From: Nectonema munidae
Lineage: Eukaryota > Nematomorpha > Nectonematoida > Nectonematidae
Reading direction: 5' to 3'
Length of the DNA stretch: 64,000 nt
Assembly: GCA_030549495.1 (NCBI GenBank)
Contig: JAUIRK010000917.1
Coordinates: forward strand, 62,001-126,000
Part shown: piece after piece, positions 11,460 through 21,599 of the stretch
Layout: each line of letters opens with the position of its first letter
Numbering within the stretch: position 1 is the first letter of the stretch
Notes under the pieces: model-generated
What the model was told of the DNA's origin: nothing
Databases searched by the model: none
What the model saw: the letters and a program-made list of their open reading frames with translations, nothing else
Made by a program: the position numbers and the translations under genes

Positions 11460-13100
11460 AAAAACAGGAACTCTAATTCAGGATAATGAAGAACTTGTAA
11501 ATCTATTCAATACAAAATTCACAGAAATACAACACTCCTTCAACCTTTATGATGTTCATCAAACTTTTTCTTGTAATGAAAATTCTTCATTTTGCTTTTG
11601 GAAAACTTTCTATCCAGGGTAATGTGTATGCTGTCAATTCCTTTGAAACTAATAAGAGGTGATCTATACGGAATTTCGATGTATCACATAAAGCTTATAA
11701 TTGTTGTACTAGCTAAATACCTTTTGATTGGTTTTAATGCATGCCTTGAATTTAATATATATCCTAAAATTTTTAAACTTAATAGAGTTTGCTCAGTCTT
11801 CAAGAAAGGATATAAGTATAGCATTGAAAATTATAGACCGGTGTCTATAATGCCAACTTGCTCTAAAATATTTGAAAAATGCATTTATGTTAAGATTTAC
11901 TCTTATTTTGACTCAAATAATTTATTTGATGAACGCTAATTCGGTTTCAGAAAACGGCATAGCACACAATCCTTGCTTTCATTGCTTGCCAGTTGTGGAT
12001 AAACTTCATCTGGCAATGGTGTTCTGACTGCTTATATTGATTTAACGAAAACATTTGACTTAATTCCTCATAAAATTTTGCTTGCTAAAATTAAAATCAA
12101 TGGTTTTCATGCTAAATCAACACTTTTTGTTAAATCTTATTTGGAACTTAGAGAACAAGAAGTTTCAATTGATGGAATATTATCTAAAAAACTATGTAGC
12201 TCAAGGTTCCATATTGGGTCCTTTTCTTTGTTTAATCTTTACTCATGATTTTAAACTTAATATATATATCTAGATCACATTACACCAATTCTAGAATAAA
12301 ATACTTCAGTTTTGCTGATGACCTCACTTTAAATATTCCTTTTTCATTTTCTGATAAATTAATTTCTGAGGACTATTTTAATAAAGAACTTCAAGGTGTT
12401 TTTGATTGGTGTGATAAAAATAGTATGCTCATTAATAAAGAAAAGTCTAAATTAATGTTTTTCAGTAAAAATAATCAGTCACACTTAAAAGTCGAGAAAC
12501 TTCTTTTTAATGTTGTTGATTTTTATAATTTGCCAGGAGTTGTGGTAGATAATAAACTTAATTGGTCAGAACACGTCCATTTTGTTAATAAAAAAATCTC
12601 CAGAGTAAATGGGATGCTAAAAAGATTAAGAAATTCTCTTCCTCTTAATGTAAAAAAGCTGATTTATAATTCTTTTTTCTTGCCATATATCAATTACCGC
12701 ATAATTATTTGGGGTCATATTAATTTATCTATTTTGATTAAATATCAAAAGAAAGCTTTGCGTTATATGTATTCCGTAAATTACATATTCCATACAAGTA
12801 ATTCATTTTATCACTCAAAATTACTTAAAAGATATGATCTTTATAGTATAATCTGTCTATTTTTATTATCAAACTTTTGAATGGTAAGTTACCTTGGATA
12901 TTTGATAAAATTTTGGATTTTTCTTCTAGTGATATTAATTATGAGCTTAGAAATAAATAATTAGCTCTTGTTCCTTGTTATACAAAATCAAAGCTTTATT
13001 AAACATTAGGGTTCAAACTTTCAGATTTTTGGAATAGTAATTTGACAAATAAAAAATTTACATATAAAAAATTATTTATCTGAATGTGCCATAAATACTT
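11460..13100 (+). mobile_element. LINE (CR1/L2/Jockey group), RT region
   Basis: Plus-strand reverse transcriptase in several frames. In order: FNTKFTEIQHSFNLYD (about 11,500), IENYRPVSIMPTCSKIFEK (about 11,825), FGFRKRHSTQSLLSLL (about 11,940), a degraded TAYIDLTKTFD, AQGSILGPFLCLIF (about 12,205), the catalytic box FSFADDLTLN (about 12,310), YNLPGVVVDNKLNWSEHV (about 12,520) and a C-terminal KLLKRYDLYSI tail (about 12,820). One stretch of 211 codons (12,245-12,880) is open, so decay is moderate. At least three frame changes separate the blocks. Endonuclease and ORF1 are missing. It lies in the interval between the Roc-like and COR-like exons. Confidence 0.88.
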
Positions 13101-13104
13101 GTTT

Positions 13105-14170
13105 TTCATGCCAGCAGTCTAAATGTATGTCTTATATATAATTTTGCTTATCTCTTCACATGTACTTTGTTTTATTACATAAATTAAATTCTCCAATAAT
13201 ATTTTGTTTGTAAATACATATTGGTTTTTTTAATATTATAAGTATTTTTTCAGGATTTACGGCTTTACAGTTTAAGAGTTTGTAATTGTTCGCATTAAGA
13301 GTAGATATTTTTTCCAACAAGTTATTAGCCCTCCCTTATCATTTATTTTGACTTATGTAAGAATTTTTCAAGGAAAAATGATTATTTAAAATGAATTTAC
13401 TATTTATCAAAATTCGATACTGATATACATTATTGAGGTCAAGTACACAGTTAACTTCGATCTCTGTTTATATATCTATAACAATAGGATTCATCTCGCA
13501 AAATCGACTTATGTTTTTCACTCTATTTAAGGCAAAAGTCCCCATTTAGACCTCTATATCGACTTATAGGCTGAAAAATAGGTGATTCAATCCAATGTAT
13601 GTATTACATAATATATTGTCGATAAAAAAAATTTCGATTGCGAGAAGAATGTTCTAAGACAATTATTTTATAGATAAGAAGCTTTTAATAAATTAGTTTG
13701 AAAAAGAAATTCAATGAGAGTTCGATTTAACAGTGATTGAAATTCTTTAAAAATCTCCTTAAATGAAATTTTTAAGGTCGAATTTTTGTAGGTCTTTTTA
13801 AAAAAAGTATAAATTACTGGACAAATTTGAAAAAATAATGTTTAAAATTCTTAACTTCGTTTTTTGAAACCATTCCTAACGACTTTTATTGAATATGAAG
13901 TATTCTGATAGATGTTAGATCTCCGATTTGCTTGTTTAAAGTATAACGGGTAAAAGACATGCAATCGATGAACATTTGAAATTATTTAAAAAAATAATGC
14001 AAGCATATTCTATTATTTACTATTCCATACAGATTCATTAAAGTAAGATACATCAAATTTTACTATACAAAAGTTTTTTAGAGAATGATATTTTGAAGGT
14101 ACCTTAAAGAATCTAATTTCTCACATATATTGACTTAAGGTTTAAGTCTTGAGTGCTAATCCTAACTACT
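13105..14170. other. AT-rich interval, no gene seen
   Basis: Includes the probable 3' untranslated tail of the preceding LINE; nothing else recognised. Confidence 0.4.
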
Positions 14171-14172
14171 TA

Positions 14173-14256
14173 TCATCTTAGTTTGATCACCGATCTTGTC
14201 TTCTCTTTTTGTTCATATATGGAGGACGGAGGATTGTTATTCTCTTGAATGCCATA
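14173..14256 (-). CDS. Candidate short exon, unknown host protein
   Basis: After the acceptor catcattttcag the minus strand reads YGIQENNNPPSSIYEQKEK and on to a TGA at 14,173; a possible donor (tcg|gtgatc) lies seven codons before the stop. The composition (N, P, S, K, E) is unlike the AT-rich flanks and looks like a linker. It sits in the same orientation as, and between, the Roc-like and COR-like exons, so it may belong to that gene; phase could not be proved. Confidence 0.35.
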   Translation of the reverse strand, partial: YGIQENNNPPSSIYEQKEKTRSVIKLR

Positions 14257-14939
14257 CTGAAAATGATGTTTGTTGAGTAAAGAAAAAGTAAGTGCTAAAA
14301 GTATGCAAAAAACGATTCTGTTTCAAGCCACTTTGTAAAGAAATATGCCACAATATCATAATGGACATTTTTGGATGTTAAAAAATAAAGAGTCTTACTT
14401 CATAATAATTGGAACACAGGAGATAGTTCATTAAGATTTTTGTTTTCCTTTTGGAGATGTACGTAAGTTCAGAAATTTTCCTTTCACACATCCATACTCC
14501 TTTATACTCTCTTAAAATAAAAATGGTTGCTAAGAGTTATGCAGAAATCTATGCGCGTTGCACGGATCTATCTATATATTTATACAGTGACTTACTGTTT
14601 TTCACTTCTGTACAAATAAGCCTTTATATGTATTTTTAAGAATATATGATATTACTTAGTTAACTCTACTAGTAAACAATATTTATTTCTGTGGTACAAA
14701 TTTGCAGATGTGTCATATGACAGAATCAAAATAGAACATGAAGTAGGTGCAAATGATAAAAAAAATTTTTGTGCTTCAACTGCTTGCTTAAATTGTATAA
14801 AATAACCGATAAATATTAAGAGAAAGGAATAGACTTAATAATAGCTACTACATAATATACAATAGTTTTCGACTATCATTTCAAATTTCTTGATAAGATA
14901 AAATCATGTCATAGTGACTTTTCTTTTACGTGAATGTGC

Positions 14940-15085
14940 TTGGCTTCAATATTCAAAGATTTTGGCTTCCAAGCATAGCATCAAACCCACCGTGCTCACA
15001 GTACGAGACAAAAGTACATCTTGTACATATTCATTGAGGACATTACACGGTATCTCTATGTAAATTTCATCAGGAAGTAGTTATT
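14940..15085 (-). CDS. Candidate exon, unknown host protein
   Basis: The minus strand has a coding-like run: PDEIYIEIPCNVLNEYVQD, then VLLSRTVSTVGLMLCLEAK, ending at a TGA near 14,962. A possible acceptor (atttacatag) lies inside the run at about 15,058 and a possible donor (agcacg|gtgggt) before VGLM. Its position and strand fit the Roc-COR gene, where it would cover the end of Roc, but the phases of neighbouring exons do not agree, so it is listed separately. It could be a shadow or a pseudo-exon. Confidence 0.3.
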
Positions 15086-15089
15086 AAAA

Positions 15090-16165
15090 AGGTAAAAATT
15101 TTACTTGAGAAATTTGACAGTATTTAATATTTAGTAAGACAGAGTAAGAATGACACACAAAACTTTTATATGTAAGTAACATTTAAAATACTCTTGCGAC
15201 AAAATAAGTTGACATAAAGTTCCTTCAGATTATGAGAATTCAATGCGTCAAAAATAGTTTTAGTAGAAAAATGATCATTTGAATATAATGTTTAATGTGC
15301 AAATAAAATTTAGCACACATATGAAATAGCTATAGGACAATTCGCAGAAAAATTATTCGCCAAAAGACAATTATCGAATAACAATTTTCGCAAAAACATT
15401 AAAATTATAAAATTATTTTTTAAACAGATTATATTAATTTAAAAACAAAGCCAAATGCTGTTATTATTTTGAATTTAAACAACTAACTAGCAACTAAATA
15501 ATTAATTTATTAACCAATTAATTAACTTATTTACTAACTTATTATATAACTAAATAATCAATTAAATCATTTTCTATATAACTAACTAAAATACAGATAA
15601 AATTTATATATAGATTTTTTAATATACTGGAAATTATCAGATTTATAGGATTCACTAAGTAAGACCAACTAAAGACAATATTTCACATTCTCACAATCAT
15701 AAACAAACCAAATTTTTAAAGATTCATTTTACCAAGATTAAACAAAACTATAAAAAATTAATGAAAGTTTCATACTTATGAAAAGTTAGACCATTTTTTA
15801 ATAAGAATTATCATATTACGCTTATAGTTAATAGAACAATTATTATTATTAAACTTTCAAAGTTATAAAATGAATTTATAATTTATAAATGTGATAATTG
15901 CATTCCTCTTCGTATAACTTTTTCATAATGAAATTTTCCTTAATATAAATTTCCTGTATCTATAGAATTATATTTCACTCATCAGCATTCGGATTACTGG
16001 TTGGAAAAATAGGTTTTATGTCCTTTCCAGATAGTAAAAGCGTAACCGTATATAAAAAATTGTAGAATATTATTCATCTTGAATACAAACTATTAAGCTA
16101 TAAAATACAAATAAAAAACATTGAATTTAGTAGGACAAAAAAAGTTATCATGTATATAATATTCA
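15090..16165. other. AT-rich interval, no gene seen
   Basis: Very low complexity (for example repeated taactaact phrases at 15,480-15,600). Nothing supportable. Confidence 0.5.
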
Positions 16166-16168
16166 TAC

Positions 16169-16307
16169 TTCAAATATTGAATATCTTTTTGGATGTTTTC
16201 AACTATTTCTTCGTGTTTTGTTATTACAGCTTTATTCACATTCTTCAACTTGACGGCATTTTCTCTGCTATAATTTTGACACATGCCCAACAATGCAATT
16301 TTTGCTC
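16169..16307 (-). CDS. Roc-domain exon (C-terminal half) of a ROCO-like protein
   Basis: The acceptor aagattttag ends at 16,308; the exon then reads AKIALLGMCQNYSRENAV followed by a long helix (NKAVITKHEEIVENIQKDI) and a good donor, ttgaa|gtatga, at 16,168. The first part aligns with the Roc strand and loop that carry the LVGTHLD motif in LRRK proteins: hydrophobic strand, G, then MCQN where THLD is expected, so the base-specificity motif is lost. It follows on the same strand from the exon at 18,916-18,794, but phase requires one extra base, meaning a missed micro-exon or a lesion. The phase-0 reading would stop after 20 codons. Confidence 0.45.
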
Positions 16308-16653
16308 CTAAAATCTTTCAAATTTTTTTAATTAAAATGTTTTTCAAAATAATTTTATTCTTTTATCTTTTCAATTATTTTTTTGTAATAAAATTTCAAT
16401 TTATAAAATAAATAGATTTATATCATTTAAAAATATTTCTTTAGTAAAAATAACAATTTTGTATAAGAGATATTAACACATGAATATTGCAGAAGAAAAG
16501 AGGTACGAAGAATTCCAAGCGATAAAAAATTTCTGAAAGTTTTTAGTTGTTGTTTTATATTTAAGCTAAAATAAGTTTTAAATATGCAAGCATAAATAGA
16601 AATTTTTTCGTTGAATTGTCTTATAGCTCAATTCTCGTTACCAGTGCATAAGA

Positions 16654-16735
16654 TGGGTAAAGGTAAAGGTACCGTGGGGTGTTCGCCTCGAGAAGTCATA
16701 ATGGTACCGCTTGTATCGAACTATGAGGAAGATCG
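16654..16735 (-). mobile_element. tRNA-derived SINE, 3' half
   Basis: Reverse-strand copy of the 3' body of the SINE at 53,241-53,400: both share ggtaaaggtaaa, a gtac/gtgggtgtt block, a gagaag...aat block, accgctt and tcgaactatgagga in order. The A/B-box head is missing here. Confidence 0.65.
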
Positions 16736-16757
16736 GACCCCATAGATAAGTTTCCTG

Positions 16758-16860
16758 TTAACCCTTGACCCTTTGAAGACCAGTGTGGTATCAGTATCCC
16801 AAGAAATAGAAATCGTCTGCATTAAAAATAAATGACATTGAAAAAGAGAGTAAACCATAC
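16758..16860 (+). mobile_element. piggyBac-type MITE, copy C (truncated)
   Basis: TTAA at 16,758, then a 7-bp near-repeat (cccttga) and the end CCCTTTGAAGACCAG, followed by cgtctgc and gacattgaaaaagagag, all in the order of copy B. The right end is not found. Confidence 0.55.
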
Positions 16861-17070
16861 GTCTCAAATATTCTGCTACTAACTAGAAGAAAATAATTTT
16901 CAAATATAATAAGAAACAAACTGATGGAAGCCAATCCAGGATTACTGGGCGATTTTGAAATCTTTCCTTGCCCACTAAGAGAAATTGTTCAATACTCCTT
17001 TCCCGAGGAAATGATATAAATTTATTTTTAAGAACTATAGAAAATTTTGTCACTGTTCAATGGAGATATA

Positions 17071-17215
17071 AATAAGAATCATTATTGCATTTTTGAATTC
17101 GAATAATTAAAATTACAAAAAAAGTATTCAGTAAGAAAGTATTCAGTCAGAAAGAATCATTATTGCATTTTTGAATTCGAATAATTAAAATTACAAAAAA
17201 AGTATTCAGTAAGAA
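17071..17215 (+). repeat. Tandem duplication, 78-bp unit
   Basis: The block beginning aatcattattgcatttttga at 17,077 is repeated almost perfectly at 17,155. Two copies; a recent local event. Confidence 0.9.
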
Positions 17216-17399
17216 AGTCTTTTAAAAAAAGAAAGTACAAAATCATATTTAGAAAATTTAAAGATGGGGGAATGAGAATATAGCTATTTTGCACTAGTGT
17301 GTTTTTTCAACTCGTAGAAGAGAACAAAGAAACTATAAAAATATCAAGATTTTAAAACATCGAAAAAATTGATAAATATAAAAAGAAATAGAATATAAA

Positions 17400-17910
17400 T
17401 AGCATGGTTGCGCCAATTCTATTATGAATTCGGATTCTCTGGATTTTTTAATTAAAACTTTGATTTTGATTCTCATTTTTTAATTTCTAAAATTCGAATT
17501 TTGTTACTGATACTGATTCTCAAAATCCAAAATTAATTCTGATGATCAAAGAACATATTTGCTGTGGAAAGACAGTTTGCTTTAGTTTCGAGTAGTTTAC
17601 TGGATCACCATATGTTAATTTGGTGAAATATGCATATAGTTTTTGCCATAGATGTCAAACACTAACAGGTAGGTGTACATGACTGCTGTCTCAAAAAACC
17701 CTGCTCGTTCTGCTGGTGTATACCAGCGAAACTTCCCGCACTACAATTATTGTCAGAATCTGATTTTTGTGGTTCACTAGGCGTGCTTTTAATTCTGATT
17801 TTTATTTTGGGATTTTTAAAGAAATGATTTTGATTACGATTCTAGAAATCCCTATGTTTCAAATTATCATTCTGATTATATTGAGAATCAACTCAAACTC
17901 TAATAAATAT
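17400..17910. repeat. Repeat-like block with gattctgat motifs
   Basis: Many short copies of gattctgat/gattttgattct occur in both halves, on either side of a more complex centre (17,540-17,760). The layout resembles a non-autonomous DNA element, but no terminal repeats or target duplication could be fixed. Confidence 0.3.
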
Positions 17911-18237
17911 TGATGTGTGTCCAGTAGATTATCTATAACAGTAGCTTGGTGTGACTCTTATGATTAACTATAGTTGTTCTCTAAACTATTTTTGGAGTGT
18001 TTGCACAAAGCGTATTAACCAGTTGGAAAAGCTTTTTTAACTTGATTCACAAGGAACCTATTTTCTCAAGAATACAGCATTGATGAAAATGATTGACTAT
18101 TTTGTTAATTTGCTTTTTAATTTACTTTTTACATTTTTTCTCTAAAAATATGAAATTAAATCAAAAAAAATTTGCACTACGACATTAAATTGTGGTGCTT
18201 TATTAAAAATAATTTAGGGCTCTTATGTGCCTATCCC

Positions 18238-18355
18238 GGATCTATAATATACACTATAAATTGATTATGCGTTCACCTTACATAAGAAATAATACATGAT
18301 AGTGTCATTGGTAAATTTTAATGTTATCCTACTTCGTTTAACTGGAATTTAGTAT
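18238..18355 (+). repeat. Dispersed repeat shared with 5,985-6,090
   Basis: Second copy of the family described at 5,985; shares atctataatatacac and ttacataagaaataat. Confidence 0.45.
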
Positions 18356-18479
18356 TAGATTTGGAAGAAACAGCTTCATCATGGAAAATAATTTCTGAAG
18401 GAGTAGGCTATAGCGGCACAAATGAATTTTCCCCGATAAATCTAAATGTGCATTCTATACATTTTAATAGATTTTTCTC

Positions 18480-18730
18480 TATACTTGCTATGTAATTGTA
18501 CATCCATTGTTAACTAAAACAACTTTTCGTATACTTGCTATGTACATCCATGTAAAGAAAATTTTCTATGCATTTTAATAAATTTTTCTCTATACTTACT
18601 ATGTACATCCATGTTATTTAAATTTCTCTATACTTGCTATGTAGATTCATCTTAACTAAATTTCTTCCTATGCTTGCTATGTACATCCATGCAAAGAAAA
18701 TTCCTATATATTTTAATACACCTTTCGCTA
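18480..18730 (+). repeat. Short minisatellite
   Basis: Five copies of a core close to tatacttgctatgtacatcc (starts near 18,480, 18,531, 18,592, 18,630, 18,670), separated by variable AT-rich spacers that themselves repeat (aagaaaattttctatgcatt). Confidence 0.75.
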
Positions 18731-18793
18731 TATACATTATACATATAAAATCAAAAAAGAGTGAAGGAGTATGATGAAATAATGAAAAAATAC

Positions 18794-18916
18794 CTTTGCA
18801 CTGATTGCGTCAACAGTTTTCAAAACTTCATTTTGTGCATCTTTGGACTCTACATCAAATACAACCAAAAAGTACGCTTGATTTGGGAAAAACTGGCATT
18901 GCAAGTAATCTACGCC
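18794..18916 (-). CDS. Roc-domain exon (central) of a ROCO-like protein
   Basis: A 41-codon exon in phase 0 at both ends, between the acceptor gattgatttaag and the donor aag|gtattt. It reads GVDYLQCQFFPNQ, then AYFLVVFDVESKD, then NEVLKTVDAISAK. Joined to the preceding exon, the spacing from WD to the aromatic FF (13 residues) and on to the strand ending FDV (14 residues) equals that in the LRRK2 Roc domain (WDFAG...FM...LAVYDL) with no gap. The strand YFLVVFDV is the Roc equivalent of the beta strand after switch II. The glycine of the DxxG motif is absent. Likely a host gene whose GTP-binding motifs have decayed or diverged. Confidence 0.55.
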
Positions 18917-19074
18917 CTTAAATCAATCAAAAACGATATTCAACGTTTTCAATAAAATACAAAATCAGATGTAGATATTGAAAAAATAGCTCAAATATTT
19001 TTCTATGTACACACGTCGTAACAAATATTTTTCTTTAAAAATATGTAAAAATTCTTTAAATAAATATAAACTAC

Positions 19075-19122
19075 GTGCGTGGTCTTTTCATCCCAATAAC
19101 AAGCCGCGATCATTATTAACTT
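19075..19122 (-). CDS. Roc-domain exon (switch II region) of a ROCO-like protein
   Basis: Short 16-codon exon, phase 0 at both ends, between cttgcaaactag and the donor cac|gtagtt. It encodes KLIMIAACYWDEKTTH. In Roc proteins this position holds a hydrophobic strand followed by the switch II motif WDFGGQ or WDFAG; WD is present, FGGQ is replaced by EKTT. It joins in phase to the exon at 18,916-18,794. The P-loop exon that should precede it was not found nearby; a LINE tail lies upstream at 19,490-19,905. Confidence 0.4.
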
Positions 19123-19159
19123 CTAGTTTGCAAGAATTGATATTTGATATACAGTGTAC

Positions 19160-19440
19160 TCTCGCGTTAACCAGGCTCCATTAAATCCAATCCTTCATTA
19201 TCCGTACAAATATTTTTTAATAAAGGTAATTAAACAGTGAAGCTTTTGACAGGATACTTGAGTTGTATTAGTAAAATGTCAATAATACTTTACACCCAAA
19301 TTTTTGTTTTTTCACAATGTAGACCAATTCATTATTCGAATTATTTTTTTTAATGTTCTATTCCGAAAGGGTTGTTTGTATATGAGTATAGCCACTCTAT
19401 AGAACTAAGTAAGATAATTTGGATAATCAAGTATACAAAA
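19160..19440. mobile_element. Possible pogo/Tigger-type non-autonomous element
   Basis: Begins with cagtgtactctcgcgttaac and cattatccgta, which recall pogo/Tigger termini (cag-t-n-n-ac-ctc-g-nt-ta-tccg). The proposed right end, ttggataatcaagtatac near 19,420, is only a weak match. Speculative. Confidence 0.25.
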
Positions 19441-19489
19441 AAGTTTTTTCCTTTAAAAGTATGATTGCATAATGTATACAACCATTTTT

Positions 19490-19905
19490 CTTCCTCATAT
19501 TAAATTATGCTCATTCCAATATTGAGCTTCCCGGAGTTCTAAATCGCAAAGTAATTAGAGTTTTGAATAAATTTTCCCACACCAATCATTTGTTTAAAAA
19601 GTATGACTTGATAAAATTAAAAGACTTGTACTTGCAAAAGATGGGCAGTTTTCTACTTGAAAGATTGGACTTAAATTCGTATAACTTATTTGAAAGTTTA
19701 CTAACCTTCGCCCATAATGAAAGTTATTTCTTTAGAAATTCCCTTACTTTAGTGAAACCTTACTATAGATTCGAACAATCAGTAAGATAAAAAAGACCGT
19801 TATTTTATGAAAAATACAAGGATTAAATTCAATAAAGCTCCTCTTCTCTGAAAAAGTTCAAAAAATTATTCAAAGACAAAGTTATTTCTGAATACAACAA
19901 AAAGA
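19490..19905 (+). mobile_element. LINE 3' fragment (RT C-terminal tail)
   Basis: Plus-strand tail of a LINE ORF2: LNRKVIRVLNKFSHTNHLF, KKYDLIKLKDLYLQKMGSF, a middle with FAHNESYF, then VKPYYRFEQSVR and, after a stop, a KRPLFYEKY and SLKKFKKLFKD ending. These are the conserved post-RT helices (plFkk-l-il-l-dly ... R...svr...p-iWn) of CR1/L2/Jockey-group LINEs. Catalytic parts are absent, as expected for 5' truncation. Confidence 0.75.
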
Positions 19906-19909
19906 ACTG

Positions 19910-20820
19910 TTTTTCCTGCTCATCTTGACTGCTTCTTTTTTTTTGAAAAACTAACTTGGTTAAATTTATTGGATTCCTTAAATTTTGATTTTCTTTTTGC
20001 GGTTTTGATAAACCTTTGGGATCTAGCTGTTTTGAAGTCAAAATAATCAATATTTAAATTTATTATTATCGATTTTAATCTTTGATATATACATATTAAT
20101 TGATAAATAGAGTCTTGTCTACTAATATAATGTACTATATGAAAAACTTCGCAATATTGACGTTGGGTATGGATCGAGTCAGTAATTTATGGTTCGATTG
20201 CCTATCGTGGCATCTCTATCTTTCTAATTATAGAAGATTTTCTTCACTTGGATTTAATATAGGTTAAATATAATAAAAAGTTTTTTGCTTTTTCACACGC
20301 CTTTTTTACAGGTATTCATTATTCAAGGGAGTATCTATAGTTAGGGAAAAATGAGGCAGCTACCCCTATATTGGTTGGCTCGCAAGCCAAGGGGGAGACA
20401 AAAAATACACTGAAAAACCTTGCCACGATAACTAATATATGAGAATGTTGAAAGTTTTACATGTAAAAAATGTCTTAGCAGTTTTCAAACAAGTTGAAAT
20501 TTGACAAGCTAAGTGAGAATGATATTTTAATTTTTTCCTTAAAAAGGTTTCGGGAAGATTCTCACTATTTACAAAAGATGTAGCAATCACACTAAATATT
20601 TAAAAAGTATTTAAATTTATAAATGAATTGATTTAAATTTTATTAAAACTTTCAAATCTCGAAGTCGCTTCGTAGACGGATATTCTGTGTTACTGCCACA
20701 CAAAAAATTGCTAAAAACGGCCGTTTCTTTGAAATATACTCTATTTCTATTTAGTGATTCTCTTTGTTAAAAAACGCAAGAAATATGTCTTTTAAAAACG
20801 TATATTAAGAGCAATCGTGT
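19910..20820. other. AT-rich interval, no gene seen
   Basis: A short GC-richer patch near 20,330-20,420 has no recognised family. Confidence 0.45.
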
Positions 20821-20829
20821 TGATTGATG

Positions 20830-21325
20830 CCGAAAAGTGAGAGATTCTATGAGAAACAAAAGCTCTATGCATTCGTGAGAAAGCCTCATATGAAGTATAC
20901 AAAGAGAAATTTGGATAACTAAATAAGACAATGCGTTTTATGATATATTTTTTAGAGAAATCCTTACAACAAAACCTTAAAAAACTTTAATTTTGATATC
21001 CTTTATTTCTGAAATGAGAGGGTGTCAGTTTAATGAAGAAGATAAATCTAAGAATTTTGCTGAACCGGTATAAACTGATACTAAAAAAGAATAAAAAGAA
21101 GAAGATAGTTTTTCATCTATTATATATTATATATTTATCTATTATATATTTTTTTTAGAGAAATCCTTACAACAAAACCTTAAAAAACTTTAATTTTGAT
21201 ACCCTTTATTTCTGAAATGAGAGGGTGTCAGTTTAATGAAGAAGAAGATAAAGCTAAGAATTTTCCTGAACCGGTATAAACTGATACTAAAAAAGAATAA
21301 AAAAAAGAAGATAGTTTTTCATGAC
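20830..21325 (+). repeat. Dispersed repeat with internal 203-bp tandem duplication
   Basis: The block agagaaatccttacaacaaaac at 20,954 recurs at 21,157 with about 170 bp of near-identical sequence following. The part before the duplication (20,850-20,980; tatgcattcgtgagaaagcc, catatgaagtatac) is related to 43,270-43,422, the sequence into which the piggyBac at 43.4 kb inserted. Confidence 0.7.
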
Positions 21326-21599
21326 ATTTTGGAAGTTGACACCTACCTTGATCCATATACTTACTTCATAGATAAGCATTTTTAGACAATATAAGATTGC
21401 CTTAATCTGTGAGACAGCAAGTTTTAATATGTATGAGACACCAACAGGTCAATTTGACCCTTGAATAATATTAATTTTATGATACAAATTTTTAATCAAT
21501 CAAAAATATCATATCTCTTCAAATTTTCCGTCTTTTCCTTAAATGGCTAGTTACATATTTTAATACCATTTTCATGCTATTTTATTAAAGTTTAAACAA

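Noticed and set aside
16245-16307. Phase-0 reading of the 16.3-kb exon (EQKLHCWACVK ...).
   Set aside because: It joins in phase to the 18.8-kb exon but stops after 20 codons and has no Roc similarity; the other frame fits Roc far better.
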